Shown here piece by piece: positions 44,530 through 53,118 of a DNA stretch of 64,000 nt. Location of the stretch: assembly GCA_021371955.1 (NCBI GenBank), contig JAJFVD010000006.1:1-64000 (forward strand), read 5' to 3'. Position 1 is the first letter of the stretch; every line of letters begins with the position of its first letter. A model generated the notes under the pieces. That model saw nothing but the letters and a program-made list of their open reading frames with translations, was not told the DNA's origin and ran no database searches. The position numbers and the translations under genes are program-made. Source of the stretch: Bacteroidales bacterium (lineage in GTDB: Bacteria > Bacteroidota > Bacteroidia > Bacteroidales > UBA932).

Positions 44530-45861
44530 TTACTGTCTTTTGAGTCTAAATTCAACCGGCACCGCCATTTTAACCCGCACCGGAGAACCTCCGATAGTTG
44601 CTGCTCTCCATTTGGGCGATGCTGCAACAACTTTTACTGCTTCATCGTCAAGACGGTCGTCCAAAGATTTAACAACTGTTACATTGGAAACCTCTCCGTT
44701 TTTCTCAACCACAAACTCAACAATAACTCTTCCCTGAATTCCTTCATCAATTGCACTCTGAGGAAATTTCAGATATTTGTAAACCCACCTGTCTAAAAAT
44801 TGTTGCTCGCCTCCGTGAAGGAACAGGGCACTTCTCTCAACCTCGGTTGATGCATAGATTTTTGTGTCGTTTTGAAGCGCAGCCGGTTTTGATACAGATT
44901 GTACAGTAGTATCCTTTGCGGCAAAAGCTGTTCTTGAAAGCGGCCTGCTCATATTGGCAGCTTCCATTGCAAGGTTAAGGGAATAGTTTGCAATCATCTC
45001 CATTGAAGTATAGTCCAGGTCGGAGGCTATATCGCGGCTTGTATGATAGTCGCGGTGAAGACCTGTGGTAATGAGTGCCGAGGGTATTCCTTTTGCAACA
45101 AAAATCTGATGGTCGCTCGGGAAATAATTTGTCGAATGTATCTTTGGCGAAAGCATAAGCGGCATGTCGGCAACATCCTTCAAAAGGGTTGTAAGTTCAA
45201 CATGAGGCGTTATTGTATAAGCCGAAACATTGTCTCCGGTTTGTCCGTGCCCTATCATATCAAGGTTTATCATAAGAGAGATTTTATCCGAAGGGGAAAA
45301 TCCTCTGTTCACAAAATACCACGAACCCAGCATTCCTCTCTCCTCGGCTCCGAAAGCAACGAAAAGAACCGAACGGCGAAATTTGAATGCCTGCGCTTTT
45401 ACCATTTTAGCCAGCTCAAGCATAACAGCCACCCCGGATGCATTGTCATCGGCGCCGCTGAAAATCTGCAGCGAGTCTTTACCGTTTATGTTCATTCTTG
45501 TATAACCCAGATGGTCGTAGTGCGCTCCTATAAGAATGTACTCGTTTTTAAGATCCTTGTCGTATCCTTCAACTATTCCTACAATGTTGTTTGAGTGCAT
45601 TGTATCTCCGGTATCGGACACAAATGAGAAATCCTGACCGGGTACAGGATAGAGCAAAGTGAGTCCTGCCTGGGTAAAAGCCTTTTCAATATATGTTCCC
45701 GCTTCCTTTTCTCCCCTGGTTCCAGCTCCCCGGCCCAATAGTGAATCGTCCGTAAGGGCAACAACATGAGCCTTTAGTTCGCTCCCAATGCTATTCTGAG
45801 AGAAAAGCCCTGCCGGCAGTATCAGCAGCAGAGCTATCACATAGTAAAATTTTCTGTACAT
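44530..45861 (-). CDS. M28 zinc peptidase fused to TonB C-terminal domain
   Basis: 443 residues with a signal peptide (MYRKFYYVIALLLILPAGLFSQ). The M28 catalytic domain (about 30-300) shows metal ligands in GAHYDHLG, GADDNASGVAVM, GAEERGMLGS, NLDMIGHG and YFPSDHQIF. The C-terminal ~90 residues are a TonB C-terminal-like domain (QFLDRWVYKYLKFPQSAIDE, VIVEFVVEKNGEVSNVTVV, MAVPVEFRLKRQ). The peptidase is predicted to be an exported aminopeptidase. The TonB-like domain may dock it to an outer-membrane transporter, which is inference. It follows the VOC gene with a 2-bp gap. Confidence 0.88.
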   Translation of the reverse strand: MYRKFYYVIALLLILPAGLFSQNSIGSELKAHVVALTDDSLLGRGAGTRGEKEAGTYIEKAFTQAGLTLLYPVPGQDFSFVSDTGDTMHSNNIVGIVEGYDKDLKNEYILIGAHYDHLGYTRMNINGKDSLQIFSGADDNASGVAVMLELAKMVKAQAFKFRRSVLFVAFGAEERGMLGSWYFVNRGFSPSDKISLMINLDMIGHGQTGDNVSAYTITPHVELTTLLKDVADMPLMLSPKIHSTNYFPSDHQIFVAKGIPSALITTGLHRDYHTSRDIASDLDYTSMEMIANYSLNLAMEAANMSRPLSRTAFAAKDTTVQSVSKPAALQNDTKIYASTEVERSALFLHGGEQQFLDRWVYKYLKFPQSAIDEGIQGRVIVEFVVEKNGEVSNVTVVKSLDDRLDDEAVKVVAASPKWRAATIGGSPVRVKMAVPVEFRLKRQ

Positions 45862-45863
45862 CT

Positions 45864-46235
45864 TTATCTTGTTGGTAATACCTCGAGCCAGTAGCCGTCG
45901 GGATCGTTTATAAAATAGATCCCCATCTTAGGATTTTCATAGCAGATACATCCCATTTCGGCATGTTTCTTATGTGCTGCCTCGTAGTCATCTGTACGAA
46001 AAGCAAGATGGAATTCGTTGTCTCCCAAATTGTACGGTCTTTCCCAATCTCTGAGCCATGTAAGTTCAAGCTGATGTTCGGAAGACCCGTCCGAAAGGTA
46101 AACAATAACGAATGAACCATCCTCAGGAGCAATTCTTCTCACCTCCGAAAGGCCGAGCGCTTCGTTGTAAAAATACAAGCTCTTTTTGAGGTCAAGAACA
46201 TTAATGTTGTTGTGAACGAATCGGAATTTTGCCAT
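45864..46235 (-). CDS. VOC superfamily protein, glyoxalase I-like
   Basis: 123 residues, one typical VOC domain. It has FVHNNINVLDLKKSLYFYNEALGL, the Glu-containing HQLELTWLRDW, HLAFRTDDYEAAH and YFINDPDGYWLEVLP. The His, Glu, His and Glu of these segments fit the metal site of lactoylglutathione lyase. This would detoxify methylglyoxal, although a thiol other than glutathione could serve in this phylum. It is in the gcvT operon. Confidence 0.88.
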   Translation of the reverse strand: MAKFRFVHNNINVLDLKKSLYFYNEALGLSEVRRIAPEDGSFVIVYLSDGSSEHQLELTWLRDWERPYNLGDNEFHLAFRTDDYEAAHKKHAEMGCICYENPKMGIYFINDPDGYWLEVLPTR

Positions 46236-46247
46236 TTATATTAATTT

Positions 46248-46583
46248 TTATCTTATAAAATGGGGCATCTCTGCCGGGAGTTCTATCGAAAATTCAACCA
46301 TTCCCTTAACAGCTCCTTCTACAAACCATGGAGACTGATAAATCAGCTTTTTCACGCCTGCTTTTTCAATGGTGTAGGTATTTGTCTTTTCCGATTTCAT
46401 GAGCTCCTGTATTTTAATCCAGGATTTTTCGCCGTGACAATCTTTAAGATTCTTGCCTATGAGGTCACCGTATTTTTCAAAAGTCAGGCGGGCCTTTGCA
46501 TTTTGGTAAATTACAACACCCTCTCTGTCACATACAGTTACTGCGCAGGTTAATTCGTCTGCCCAGTTAAGTTCGTTGGCCAT
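46248..46583 (-). CDS. Stand-alone PAS domain protein
   Basis: 111 residues consisting of a single PAS fold (CAVTVCDREGVVIYQNAKAR, then LIGKNLKDCHGEKSWIKIQEL). No output domain is attached. Cys residues at about 13, 19 and 49 could matter for ligand or redox binding. It sits 7 bp downstream of gcvT and 12 bp before the VOC gene, so a regulatory or sensor role in that operon is possible but not shown. Confidence 0.8.
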   Translation of the reverse strand: MANELNWADELTCAVTVCDREGVVIYQNAKARLTFEKYGDLIGKNLKDCHGEKSWIKIQELMKSEKTNTYTIEKAGVKKLIYQSPWFVEGAVKGMVEFSIELPAEMPHFIR

Positions 46584-46590
46584 CTTTAGC

Positions 46591-47697
46591 TTATTGTTTG
46601 TAAAAAGGTGTCTTAACTACTTTTGCCTTGAGAAGTTTTTCCCTCACCTTGATATAAATCTCGCTGTCCAATTTGTATAAAGGAGCGGCAACATATGCCA
46701 TTCCAACGGCTTTTTTAACTGCAGGTCCCATTGTGCCCGAAGTTACTATACCAATTACTGTGCCGTTCGCGTCACAAACTTCATATCCGTGTCTTGGAAT
46801 TCCTCTGTCTATCATTTCAAATCCAACGAGTTTTTTCGAAACTCCTTCGGCTTTTTGTTTAAGATACAGCGCTTTATCTATAAAATCGCCCTTTGCTTCG
46901 CTGAATTTTGTAATCCACCCCAATCCGGCTTCCATTGGTGAAGTTGTATCATCAATGTCGTTTCCATAAAGACAGAATCCCATTTCAAGACGGAGTGTAT
47001 CTCTTGCGCCCAGGCCAACTGCTGTAATTCCAAACTCTTTTCCTGCCTCAAAAACGGCTTTCCAGAGTTTGTCGGCATCTTCGTTTGCTACATAAATTTC
47101 GCATCCGCCCGAACCGGTATAACCGGTAGTGGAGAAGATTGCATCTTTTATCCCTGCAATTGTAAGTTTTTGGAATGTATAATATTCCATATCCTCAACT
47201 TTCCTGTCGCATATTTTTTGCATTGCCTTGAGAGCAAGAGGCCCCTGTACTGCAAGCTGGCAAATTTCATCCGATGCATTGTAGAGTTCTTTGCCCGGAG
47301 TAATACCGAATTTTGGAGCAATAGCCGCCAGATGGGCATAATCTTTATCCACGTTTGATGCATTTACAACAAGCAGATATGTGAGTGAATCGATGCAATA
47401 AACCAGAAGGTCATCTACAATTCCGCCCTTTCCGTTGGGAAAGCAGGAATACTGAACCTTGCCCGGAACAAGAACAGAAGCATCGTTTGAGGTTGTGTAC
47501 TGAATAAAAGGAAGAGCATTAGGCCCTTTAACCCAAATTTCGCCCATATGAGACACATCAAAAACACCTATCTTGGTTCTTACGTTGTTGTGTTCCTCAT
47601 TAATTCCGTAATATTCTACCGGCATGTTATAACCGGCAAATGGAACCATTTTGGCTCCGAGAGCAATGTGCTTCTCTGTAAAGGCAGTATTCTTCAT
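46591..47697 (-). CDS. gcvT: Glycine cleavage system aminomethyltransferase (T protein)
   Basis: 368 residues, folate-dependent. The folate/Asp region [17 protein letters not shown] (about 45-61) and [13 protein letters not shown] (about 194-206) are characteristic, and the C-terminal beta barrel includes [17 protein letters not shown]. It transfers the methylene group from the glycine-derived aminomethyl lipoyl arm to tetrahydrofolate. gcvH and gcvP are not in the window. It follows the SPOR lipoprotein gene after 6 bp. Confidence 0.95.
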   Translation of the reverse strand: MKNTAFTEKHIALGAKMVPFAGYNMPVEYYGINEEHNNVRTKIGVFDVSHMGEIWVKGPNALPFIQYTTSNDASVLVPGKVQYSCFPNGKGGIVDDLLVYCIDSLTYLLVVNASNVDKDYAHLAAIAPKFGITPGKELYNASDEICQLAVQGPLALKAMQKICDRKVEDMEYYTFQKLTIAGIKDAIFSTTGYTGSGGCEIYVANEDADKLWKAVFEAGKEFGITAVGLGARDTLRLEMGFCLYGNDIDDTTSPMEAGLGWITKFSEAKGDFIDKALYLKQKAEGVSKKLVGFEMIDRGIPRHGYEVCDANGTVIGIVTSGTMGPAVKKAVGMAYVAAPLYKLDSEIYIKVREKLLKAKVVKTPFYKQ

Positions 47698-47703
47698 GAT
47701 ATA

Positions 47704-48300
47704 TTAATTGATATGTAATTTCTGATTTGTGTCATACACCCAAACATCCTCCGGGCTGAAATCCAGTTCGAGCAGTTTCCTCATTGCGCCATAAGCCTCA
47801 TTTGCATTTGCAAACGCACCGGATGCAACAACCTTGTACCCGTTTTTAAAATTCAGGTGAATAGGCTTGTATCCGTTTTTCGAAAGGTATCCGTCCATTT
47901 TTGCGACATTGCTTTCATCCTTAAAACTCCCTACTATCACATAAAACCGTGCGGTTATCTGAGACGGAGAAATCTTAGTCGTATTTGATTGCGCGGTCAC
48001 AGGTACCGGCACGCTTTTTTGCGGCTGTGGCTGAGTTATCTTCTTTTCAATAGAATCTTTATTGATTTGAGATACTGAGGTTGAATCGGGCAAAGAATCT
48101 CTTATTTTAAGAGAGTCAACAATTAATGTGTCTTTAATGAGAGCGTTAAGACTATCGGCAACACGCCTCATCCGGATTTCTGTCTCAACCTTGGCTAAAT
48201 CATGAGATGTGGGCATACCCAGAGTGGACCGCAGCCAGTCACATCCGGACAGGAGGAGAACCGCTGCCAAAAAGACAATTATCGATTTAAACCTTCTCAT
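47704..48300 (-). CDS. SPOR domain lipoprotein
   Basis: 198 residues. The lipoprotein signal is MRRFKSIIVFLAAVLLLSGC (lipobox LSGC, Cys20). A Ser/Asp/Lys-rich linker follows. The C-terminal SPOR domain (about 120-195) binds denuded peptidoglycan, with RFYVIVGSFKDESNVAKMDG and YKVVASGAFANANEAYGAM. It probably localises at the division septum, facing peptidoglycan from a membrane anchor. Confidence 0.88.
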   Translation of the reverse strand: MRRFKSIIVFLAAVLLLSGCDWLRSTLGMPTSHDLAKVETEIRMRRVADSLNALIKDTLIVDSLKIRDSLPDSTSVSQINKDSIEKKITQPQPQKSVPVPVTAQSNTTKISPSQITARFYVIVGSFKDESNVAKMDGYLSKNGYKPIHLNFKNGYKVVASGAFANANEAYGAMRKLLELDFSPEDVWVYDTNQKLHIN

Positions 48301-48346
48301 AATTTATTAGACTTTAGACCATTTGTATCTTACAAAAATAAGTAAT

Positions 48347-48379
48347 TTTGGACACCGAAAAAAATTAAATGTATATTTG
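48347..48379 (+). promoter_or_regulatory. Promoter of capA-like gene, predicted leaderless
   Basis: TTTG (48347-48350), a 21-bp spacer and TATATTTG (48372-48379) match the consensus well. The last base of the -7 lies 5 bp before the ATG at 48384, so the expected start point falls on or beside the start codon. Confidence 0.7.
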
Positions 48380-48383
48380 GTCA

Positions 48384-49454
48384 ATGAAGCTCATCTCCTT
48401 TATATTACTGCACACTCTTGCAACTTCTCATTTTCAGCCGGGAGGAGATACTCTTAAAATTCTTTTCCTTGGCGACATTATGCAACATCAGGCTCAACTT
48501 GATGCTGCTCAAAAAAAGGGACGGGGAAAGCAAAACTCCGGCACATACGATTACAGCACTTATTTCAAACACCTTCAGTCCCGATTTGGCGAAACAGACC
48601 TGAGAGTCGCAAATATGGAGACAACCTTTGCTCCAGCACCATATTCGGGCTACCCAAACTTTTCCTCTCCGGCATCGCTGTTATCGGACAGCAAAAAAAA
48701 CGGCATCGATCTTTTCCTTGCGGCAAATAATCACACATGCGACAAAGGGAAAAGGGGAATAGAAGGAAGCATCTCTCTTTACGACAGTCTCAAAGTTTTA
48801 TATACGGGCATTTACCGAAACCAAAAAGAAGAAAAAGAGCACAACCCTCTTATTGTTGAGCTGAAAGGATTCCGGATTGCCTTTCTAAACTACACCTATG
48901 CAACAAATGGCATTCCTGTGCCTGAACCGTATGTAGTAAAACTTCTGGACAGCAATGTTGTAAAAAAAGATATTGCGCGGGCAAAGACAAAAGACCCCGA
49001 TTTCATTATTGCGTGTTTGCACTGGGGGACTGAATATGTTCTGTCTCACTCCGGAGAGCAGGAGAAATGGGCAGAACTTTTCAACAGAGAAGGAGTAAAC
49101 ATTATCATTGGCTCACACCCTCATGTTACTCAGGATGTGGATATCCGCAGAGAACTTTCGGGCGAAGTAAACGGGGTTACCGTTTATTCTCTTGGAAATG
49201 CAATATCAAATATGACTGCCGTTTACACCAGACTTGGCATGATTTTCCGGATAGACCTGGTGAAAAACTGGCTTGGCGAATGCAGGATACTGGCTCCAAA
49301 ATTTGAGTATATTTGGACCACCAGACCCGGAACTTTTGAAAAGAATTTCAGCATTATTCCTGTTGAGGACTACATAGATAAACCTCATAAACTTCACAAC
49401 AGGGATGATTATAAAAAAATGAAGAATCAATATCTGAAAGTAAAAAATGATTGA
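48384..49454 (+). CDS. CapA family poly-gamma-glutamate-type metallophosphatase, secreted
   Basis: 356 residues from ATG 48384; a more upstream ATG at 48369 overlaps the -7 element and is rejected. A short N-terminal hydrophobic stretch (MKLISFILLHTLATS) suggests export. The calcineurin-like CapA fold shows LFLGDIMQHQ, NMETTFA, AANNHTCDKG, CLHWGTEYV and GSHPHVTQDV. Homologues participate in poly-gamma-glutamate or capsule synthesis, but the biochemical role here is unknown. The phoH start lies inside its last codons (8-bp overlap). Confidence 0.87.
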   Translation: MKLISFILLHTLATSHFQPGGDTLKILFLGDIMQHQAQLDAAQKKGRGKQNSGTYDYSTYFKHLQSRFGETDLRVANMETTFAPAPYSGYPNFSSPASLLSDSKKNGIDLFLAANNHTCDKGKRGIEGSISLYDSLKVLYTGIYRNQKEEKEHNPLIVELKGFRIAFLNYTYATNGIPVPEPYVVKLLDSNVVKKDIARAKTKDPDFIIACLHWGTEYVLSHSGEQEKWAELFNREGVNIIIGSHPHVTQDVDIRRELSGEVNGVTVYSLGNAISNMTAVYTRLGMIFRIDLVKNWLGECRILAPKFEYIWTTRPGTFEKNFSIIPVEDYIDKPHKLHNRDDYKKMKNQYLKVKND

Positions 49455-50397
49455 AAAGACAATAACACTGGACGAGATAGATCCTGTTGATATATACGGG
49501 GTAAACAATAAGCTCATTGACCTGCTTTCCGGGTTTTTCCCAAATATGAAAGTTGTTGCCAGGGGATCGGAAATTTTACTCAGGGGCAGTATTTCCGATG
49601 TGCGAAAGTTTGAGGAGAAGATTAATATTTTGGTTGAGAAGCGTTTTACAAAATCCCGTTTGAACGAAGATGACATCAACAGCCTGTTCGATGGCTCGCC
49701 AAAAGGCGATGGTGCAGAAGATTCCGAACAGGACATCATTGTTTACGGCAACGAAGGCAGGATAATACGTGCCCGCACAAAAAATCAGAGGAAACTTGTA
49801 GAAAGTTATTATAAAAACGACCTCATCTTTGCAATAGGCCCTGCCGGAACCGGAAAAACTTACACAGCAATTGCTCTTGCCGTACGGGCACTTAAAAACA
49901 AGGAGGTGAAGAAACTTATTCTCACCAGACCGGCTGTTGAAGCAGGTGAAAGGCTCGGGTTTCTTCCGGGAGACCTGAGGGAAAAACTGGACCCCTACCT
50001 TCAGCCTTTATATGATGCCCTTAGGGACATGATTCCAGCGAAAAAACTTGAGTTTCTAATCGAAGACGGAACTATCCAGATTGCTCCGCTGGCATATATG
50101 AGGGGGCGCACGCTGGAGAGTGCCTTTGTCATTCTCGACGAAGCACAGAATACAACTTATGGCCAGCTGAAAATGTTTCTGACCAGGATGGGCGGAAATT
50201 CCAAATTTGTCGTTACAGGAGATGCAACTCAAATTGACCTTCCGCACAAATCGGATTCCGGACTCATTAAAGGAGTCGAACTGCTTGGAAAAATAAAGGG
50301 TGTATGCCGGATTGACTTTGGGAAGGAAGACATTGTACGTCACAAACTCGTCTCAAAAATCGTTCAGGCTTTTGACAAGCACGAAGCGGAGCAGTAA
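49447..50397 (+). CDS. phoH: PhoH family ATPase / RNA-associated protein
   Basis: 316 residues. It has an N-terminal KH-like region (about 1-90). The helicase-like PhoH domain follows, with Walker A AIGPAGTGKTYTAIA (about 136-150), PAVEAGERLGFLPGDLREK, and Walker B SAFVILDEAQNTT (about 220-232). PhoH2-type proteins combine RNA helicase/RNase functions; this shorter form lacks a PIN domain. It is translationally coupled to capA-like. Confidence 0.94.
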   Translation: MIEKTITLDEIDPVDIYGVNNKLIDLLSGFFPNMKVVARGSEILLRGSISDVRKFEEKINILVEKRFTKSRLNEDDINSLFDGSPKGDGAEDSEQDIIVYGNEGRIIRARTKNQRKLVESYYKNDLIFAIGPAGTGKTYTAIALAVRALKNKEVKKLILTRPAVEAGERLGFLPGDLREKLDPYLQPLYDALRDMIPAKKLEFLIEDGTIQIAPLAYMRGRTLESAFVILDEAQNTTYGQLKMFLTRMGGNSKFVVTGDATQIDLPHKSDSGLIKGVELLGKIKGVCRIDFGKEDIVRHKLVSKIVQAFDKHEAEQ

Positions 50398-52017
50398 TTA
50401 TAAAATTACCCCGCCAAGCTTACCTGTTGGTTTTCCCTCTTTTATCGTGTAAATGCCATTCACGAACACATGTTCAATTCCTTTTGCAAACTGATGAGGG
50501 CTTGCGAATGTAGCTGTATCTATAATCTTTTCGGAATCGAACACTACAACATCTGCATGGTAACCAATTTCCAGTAATCCTCTTTTCCTTAGCCCAAGCC
50601 TTGAAGCAGGAAGCGCTGTAGCCTTGTGGACGGCTTCGGAAAGCGACATTAATTTTTCGTCTCTGCAATACTTGCCAAAGAATCTTGGGAATGTTCCGTA
50701 CGAACGGGGGTGTGGCATCGATTCGCCAAGTCTCCCTATCGGGGAATAAACGCTTCCGTCGGATGCCGGCATACCCAGTGGGTGAGAAAGGAAGAGTTTT
50801 ACATTTTCTTCCCTCATGGCAAATCCGATGATATCAACATTTGCGTTTTCCTCAATGAGCAATTCGCGGATAAATTCCCATGAATCCATTGATGTGAGTT
50901 TTGCGCACTCTTCAACATTGAGCCCGATGAATCTTTTATTCTGAGGCTGATGACATGATGTAACTACAACATTTTGAGGACCTCCCAGTCTCTCTATCCT
51001 GGACTTTGCATAATCCCCTATCTTTTTTGACTGTTCAGTGTCCCTGAGCCTTGCCACAACCTCTTCAGTTGTTCCCTGTCTGTCGTTTATAGGGATAAAT
51101 GTTGACATTCCAGTAGAAAATGCGATGTATGGATATCTGTCAAAAGCAATATTCAGCCCTGCTTTTTTAGCCTTTTCTATTCTTTTGAGAAGATCCGGAG
51201 CCTTATGCCAGTTGGCAGCATTTTGTGCCTTCAGGTGAGAAATCTGAAGCTTAACTCCGGCACCAGTTGCAATGCGGATAGCCTCATCAAGGGCAGCTTC
51301 AACCCTGTCATCTTCATTTCTCATGTGTATTGCAAAAAGTCCGTTGTGTTTCGCAACCACTTTGCAAAGCTCGGTAATCTCTTTTTCATTTGCATACGAA
51401 CCGGGAGTATACTCAAGCCCGCAGGAAATTCCGGTGGCTCCCATTTCCATTTGTTCGTCTATATACCGCTTCATTTCTTTAAGCTGATCTGCTGTCGCAG
51501 GAACATTATTGTCACCAACGAAGCGCGAGCGGAGCGAACCCTGGCCAAGAAAAGAGCCATAATTTATTCCTCTTCCTTCACTTCTGAGATCATCAAAAAA
51601 CTTTCCGGCACTCTCCCATTTTTTAGACGGAAACGGGCTGTCGCCGCAATTCCCCCCAATATCGAGAGTAACGCCCTGATATATTTTACTGTCCCCAAGC
51701 GGAGCATCAAAAAGATTTGAGTCTGTGTGTGTATGTATATCAATAAAACCCGGGCTCACTGCCTTTCCTCCTGCATCTACTGTTACATCGGCACTTTCGC
51801 CCAAATCGCCTATGGCAGATATTTTTCCGTTCTTAATGCCAAGGTCTCCCCTGACAGGCTCACGGAGATTCCCGGAATAAATGACTCCATTCTTAATTAT
51901 AGTGTCAAAGCGATTGTTTACCCTGATATTCGCCAGACCGTCAAAACCAAATCCCAGAGCTGCACCTGCAAGCAGGGAGCTTTTGATGAATCCTCTTCGT
52001 GAAATTTTATTTGCCAT
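50398..52017 (-). CDS. N-acyl-D-amino-acid deacylase, Tat-exported
   Basis: 539 residues. The twin-arginine signal ISRRGFIKSSLLAGAALGFG marks export of a folded enzyme. The amidohydrolase barrel binds metal through GFIDIHTHTDSNLFD (about 92-106), further His residues in LQISHLKAQN and VTSCHQPQ, and Asp in GMPASDGSVYSP. The C-terminus matches the D-aminoacylase group (ALPASRLGLRKRGLLEIGYHADVVVFD). It is predicted to release D-amino acids from acylated peptides or peptidoglycan debris. Convergent with phoH without any gap. Confidence 0.88.
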   Translation of the reverse strand: MANKISRRGFIKSSLLAGAALGFGFDGLANIRVNNRFDTIIKNGVIYSGNLREPVRGDLGIKNGKISAIGDLGESADVTVDAGGKAVSPGFIDIHTHTDSNLFDAPLGDSKIYQGVTLDIGGNCGDSPFPSKKWESAGKFFDDLRSEGRGINYGSFLGQGSLRSRFVGDNNVPATADQLKEMKRYIDEQMEMGATGISCGLEYTPGSYANEKEITELCKVVAKHNGLFAIHMRNEDDRVEAALDEAIRIATGAGVKLQISHLKAQNAANWHKAPDLLKRIEKAKKAGLNIAFDRYPYIAFSTGMSTFIPINDRQGTTEEVVARLRDTEQSKKIGDYAKSRIERLGGPQNVVVTSCHQPQNKRFIGLNVEECAKLTSMDSWEFIRELLIEENANVDIIGFAMREENVKLFLSHPLGMPASDGSVYSPIGRLGESMPHPRSYGTFPRFFGKYCRDEKLMSLSEAVHKATALPASRLGLRKRGLLEIGYHADVVVFDSEKIIDTATFASPHQFAKGIEHVFVNGIYTIKEGKPTGKLGGVIL

Positions 52018-52021
52018 GGAA

Positions 52022-53041
52022 CTATTTATTATTGTTTTTTCTTATTTCAATTCCCGGAGTGGAGAAAACCCGAAACTCTCCATTCTCGCCATAAACCAGA
52101 TAACCATCTATATCCTTATTTGAAGCAAGGATCTCTTTTGCCTTTTCAAGGCCAACAACCATAAAATAAGTTGCATACGCATCTGCAGTCATAGCATCTT
52201 TTGCAATTATAGTTGCGCTGAGGAGATTCTGTTTTGCCGAAAACCCTGTTTTGGGGTCAATGGTATGTGAATACACCTTATCTCCCTCTTTAAAAAACTT
52301 GCGGTAATTGCCGGAAGTAGCAAGTCCTCTGTCGGAAAGATTGAGAATGTCCTGGATCTGTTCTCCCTGAATCATATTGCCCTCAACCGGTTTATCTATT
52401 GCCACGCTCCACTCTTTTCCCTTGGGATTTACTCCTTTGCAGAAAATTTCACCGCCAACTTCAATCAGATAATTTTCAACTCCCCTTTTATCAAATTCCT
52501 CTGCAATAACATCTGAGGTATATCCCTGAGCAATTGCATTCATATTGAGAGTAACTCTCGGGTCGCTTTTCTTTACGACTCCGTTTTCAAGCCAAACCTT
52601 ATCCATTCCTACAAATGCAAGAATTGAATCTACCATTTGCCTGGTAACCTCTTTCCTCTCTTTAGCCCCAAAACCCCACACATCAAAAAGAGGCGCTGCC
52701 GAAATGTCAAAATATCCGCCGCTGATGTCATAAAATTCTTTTGAACGGTTAAAAACATTAATAAAAAGAGTATCGGGAGTAACCTCTTCATTCCTGTTTA
52801 TCTTTGAAATCAAAGATTCCTTGTTATAAACAGATAATGAATTATCTACTCTCGTAAGAAGTTCTTCCACAAGAGAGTTAAGTGTATCTCCTCCGGTATG
52901 GGAGTAGACTATATGATAAGTAGTTCCCTGTGTAAAGCCGTCTATCGTTTTGTACTCCGTTTTCCTGTCACATGATGTTAAAAAAAGAAGAACAAAAAAT
53001 GATGCAGATAAAAAGATTTTTAAAGAATTGCGAAATTTCAT
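52022..53041 (-). CDS. apbE: FAD:protein FMN transferase lipoprotein
   Basis: 339 residues from ATG 53041. The signal MKFRNSLKIFLSASFFVLLFLTSC ends in a lipobox. ApbE motifs are FTQGTTYHIVYS, MNAIAQGYTSDVIAEEF, GVENYLIEVGGEIFCKG, LATSGNYRKFF and YSHTIDPKTGF. It attaches FMN to threonine residues of Rnf/Nqr-type membrane complexes outside the cytoplasm. It lies 4 bp upstream of the D-aminoacylase gene on the same strand. No rnf/nqr genes are in the window. Confidence 0.93.
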   Translation of the reverse strand: MKFRNSLKIFLSASFFVLLFLTSCDRKTEYKTIDGFTQGTTYHIVYSHTGGDTLNSLVEELLTRVDNSLSVYNKESLISKINRNEEVTPDTLFINVFNRSKEFYDISGGYFDISAAPLFDVWGFGAKERKEVTRQMVDSILAFVGMDKVWLENGVVKKSDPRVTLNMNAIAQGYTSDVIAEEFDKRGVENYLIEVGGEIFCKGVNPKGKEWSVAIDKPVEGNMIQGEQIQDILNLSDRGLATSGNYRKFFKEGDKVYSHTIDPKTGFSAKQNLLSATIIAKDAMTADAYATYFMVVGLEKAKEILASNKDIDGYLVYGENGEFRVFSTPGIEIRKNNNK

Positions 53042-53081
53042 GGCTAATATATAGTTTGGCACAAATTTAGAATAAAAAATA

Positions 53082-53089
53082 TATCTTTG
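53082..53089 (+). promoter_or_regulatory. -7 element of the FISUMP lipoprotein gene
   Basis: TATCTTTG lies 29 bp before ATG 53119. On the other strand, TAAATTTG (53069-53062) could serve apbE. A precise -33 partner is not evident for either. Confidence 0.45.
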
Positions 53090-53118
53090 TGAGTTAAATG
53101 TGAATAGATAATAATAAT

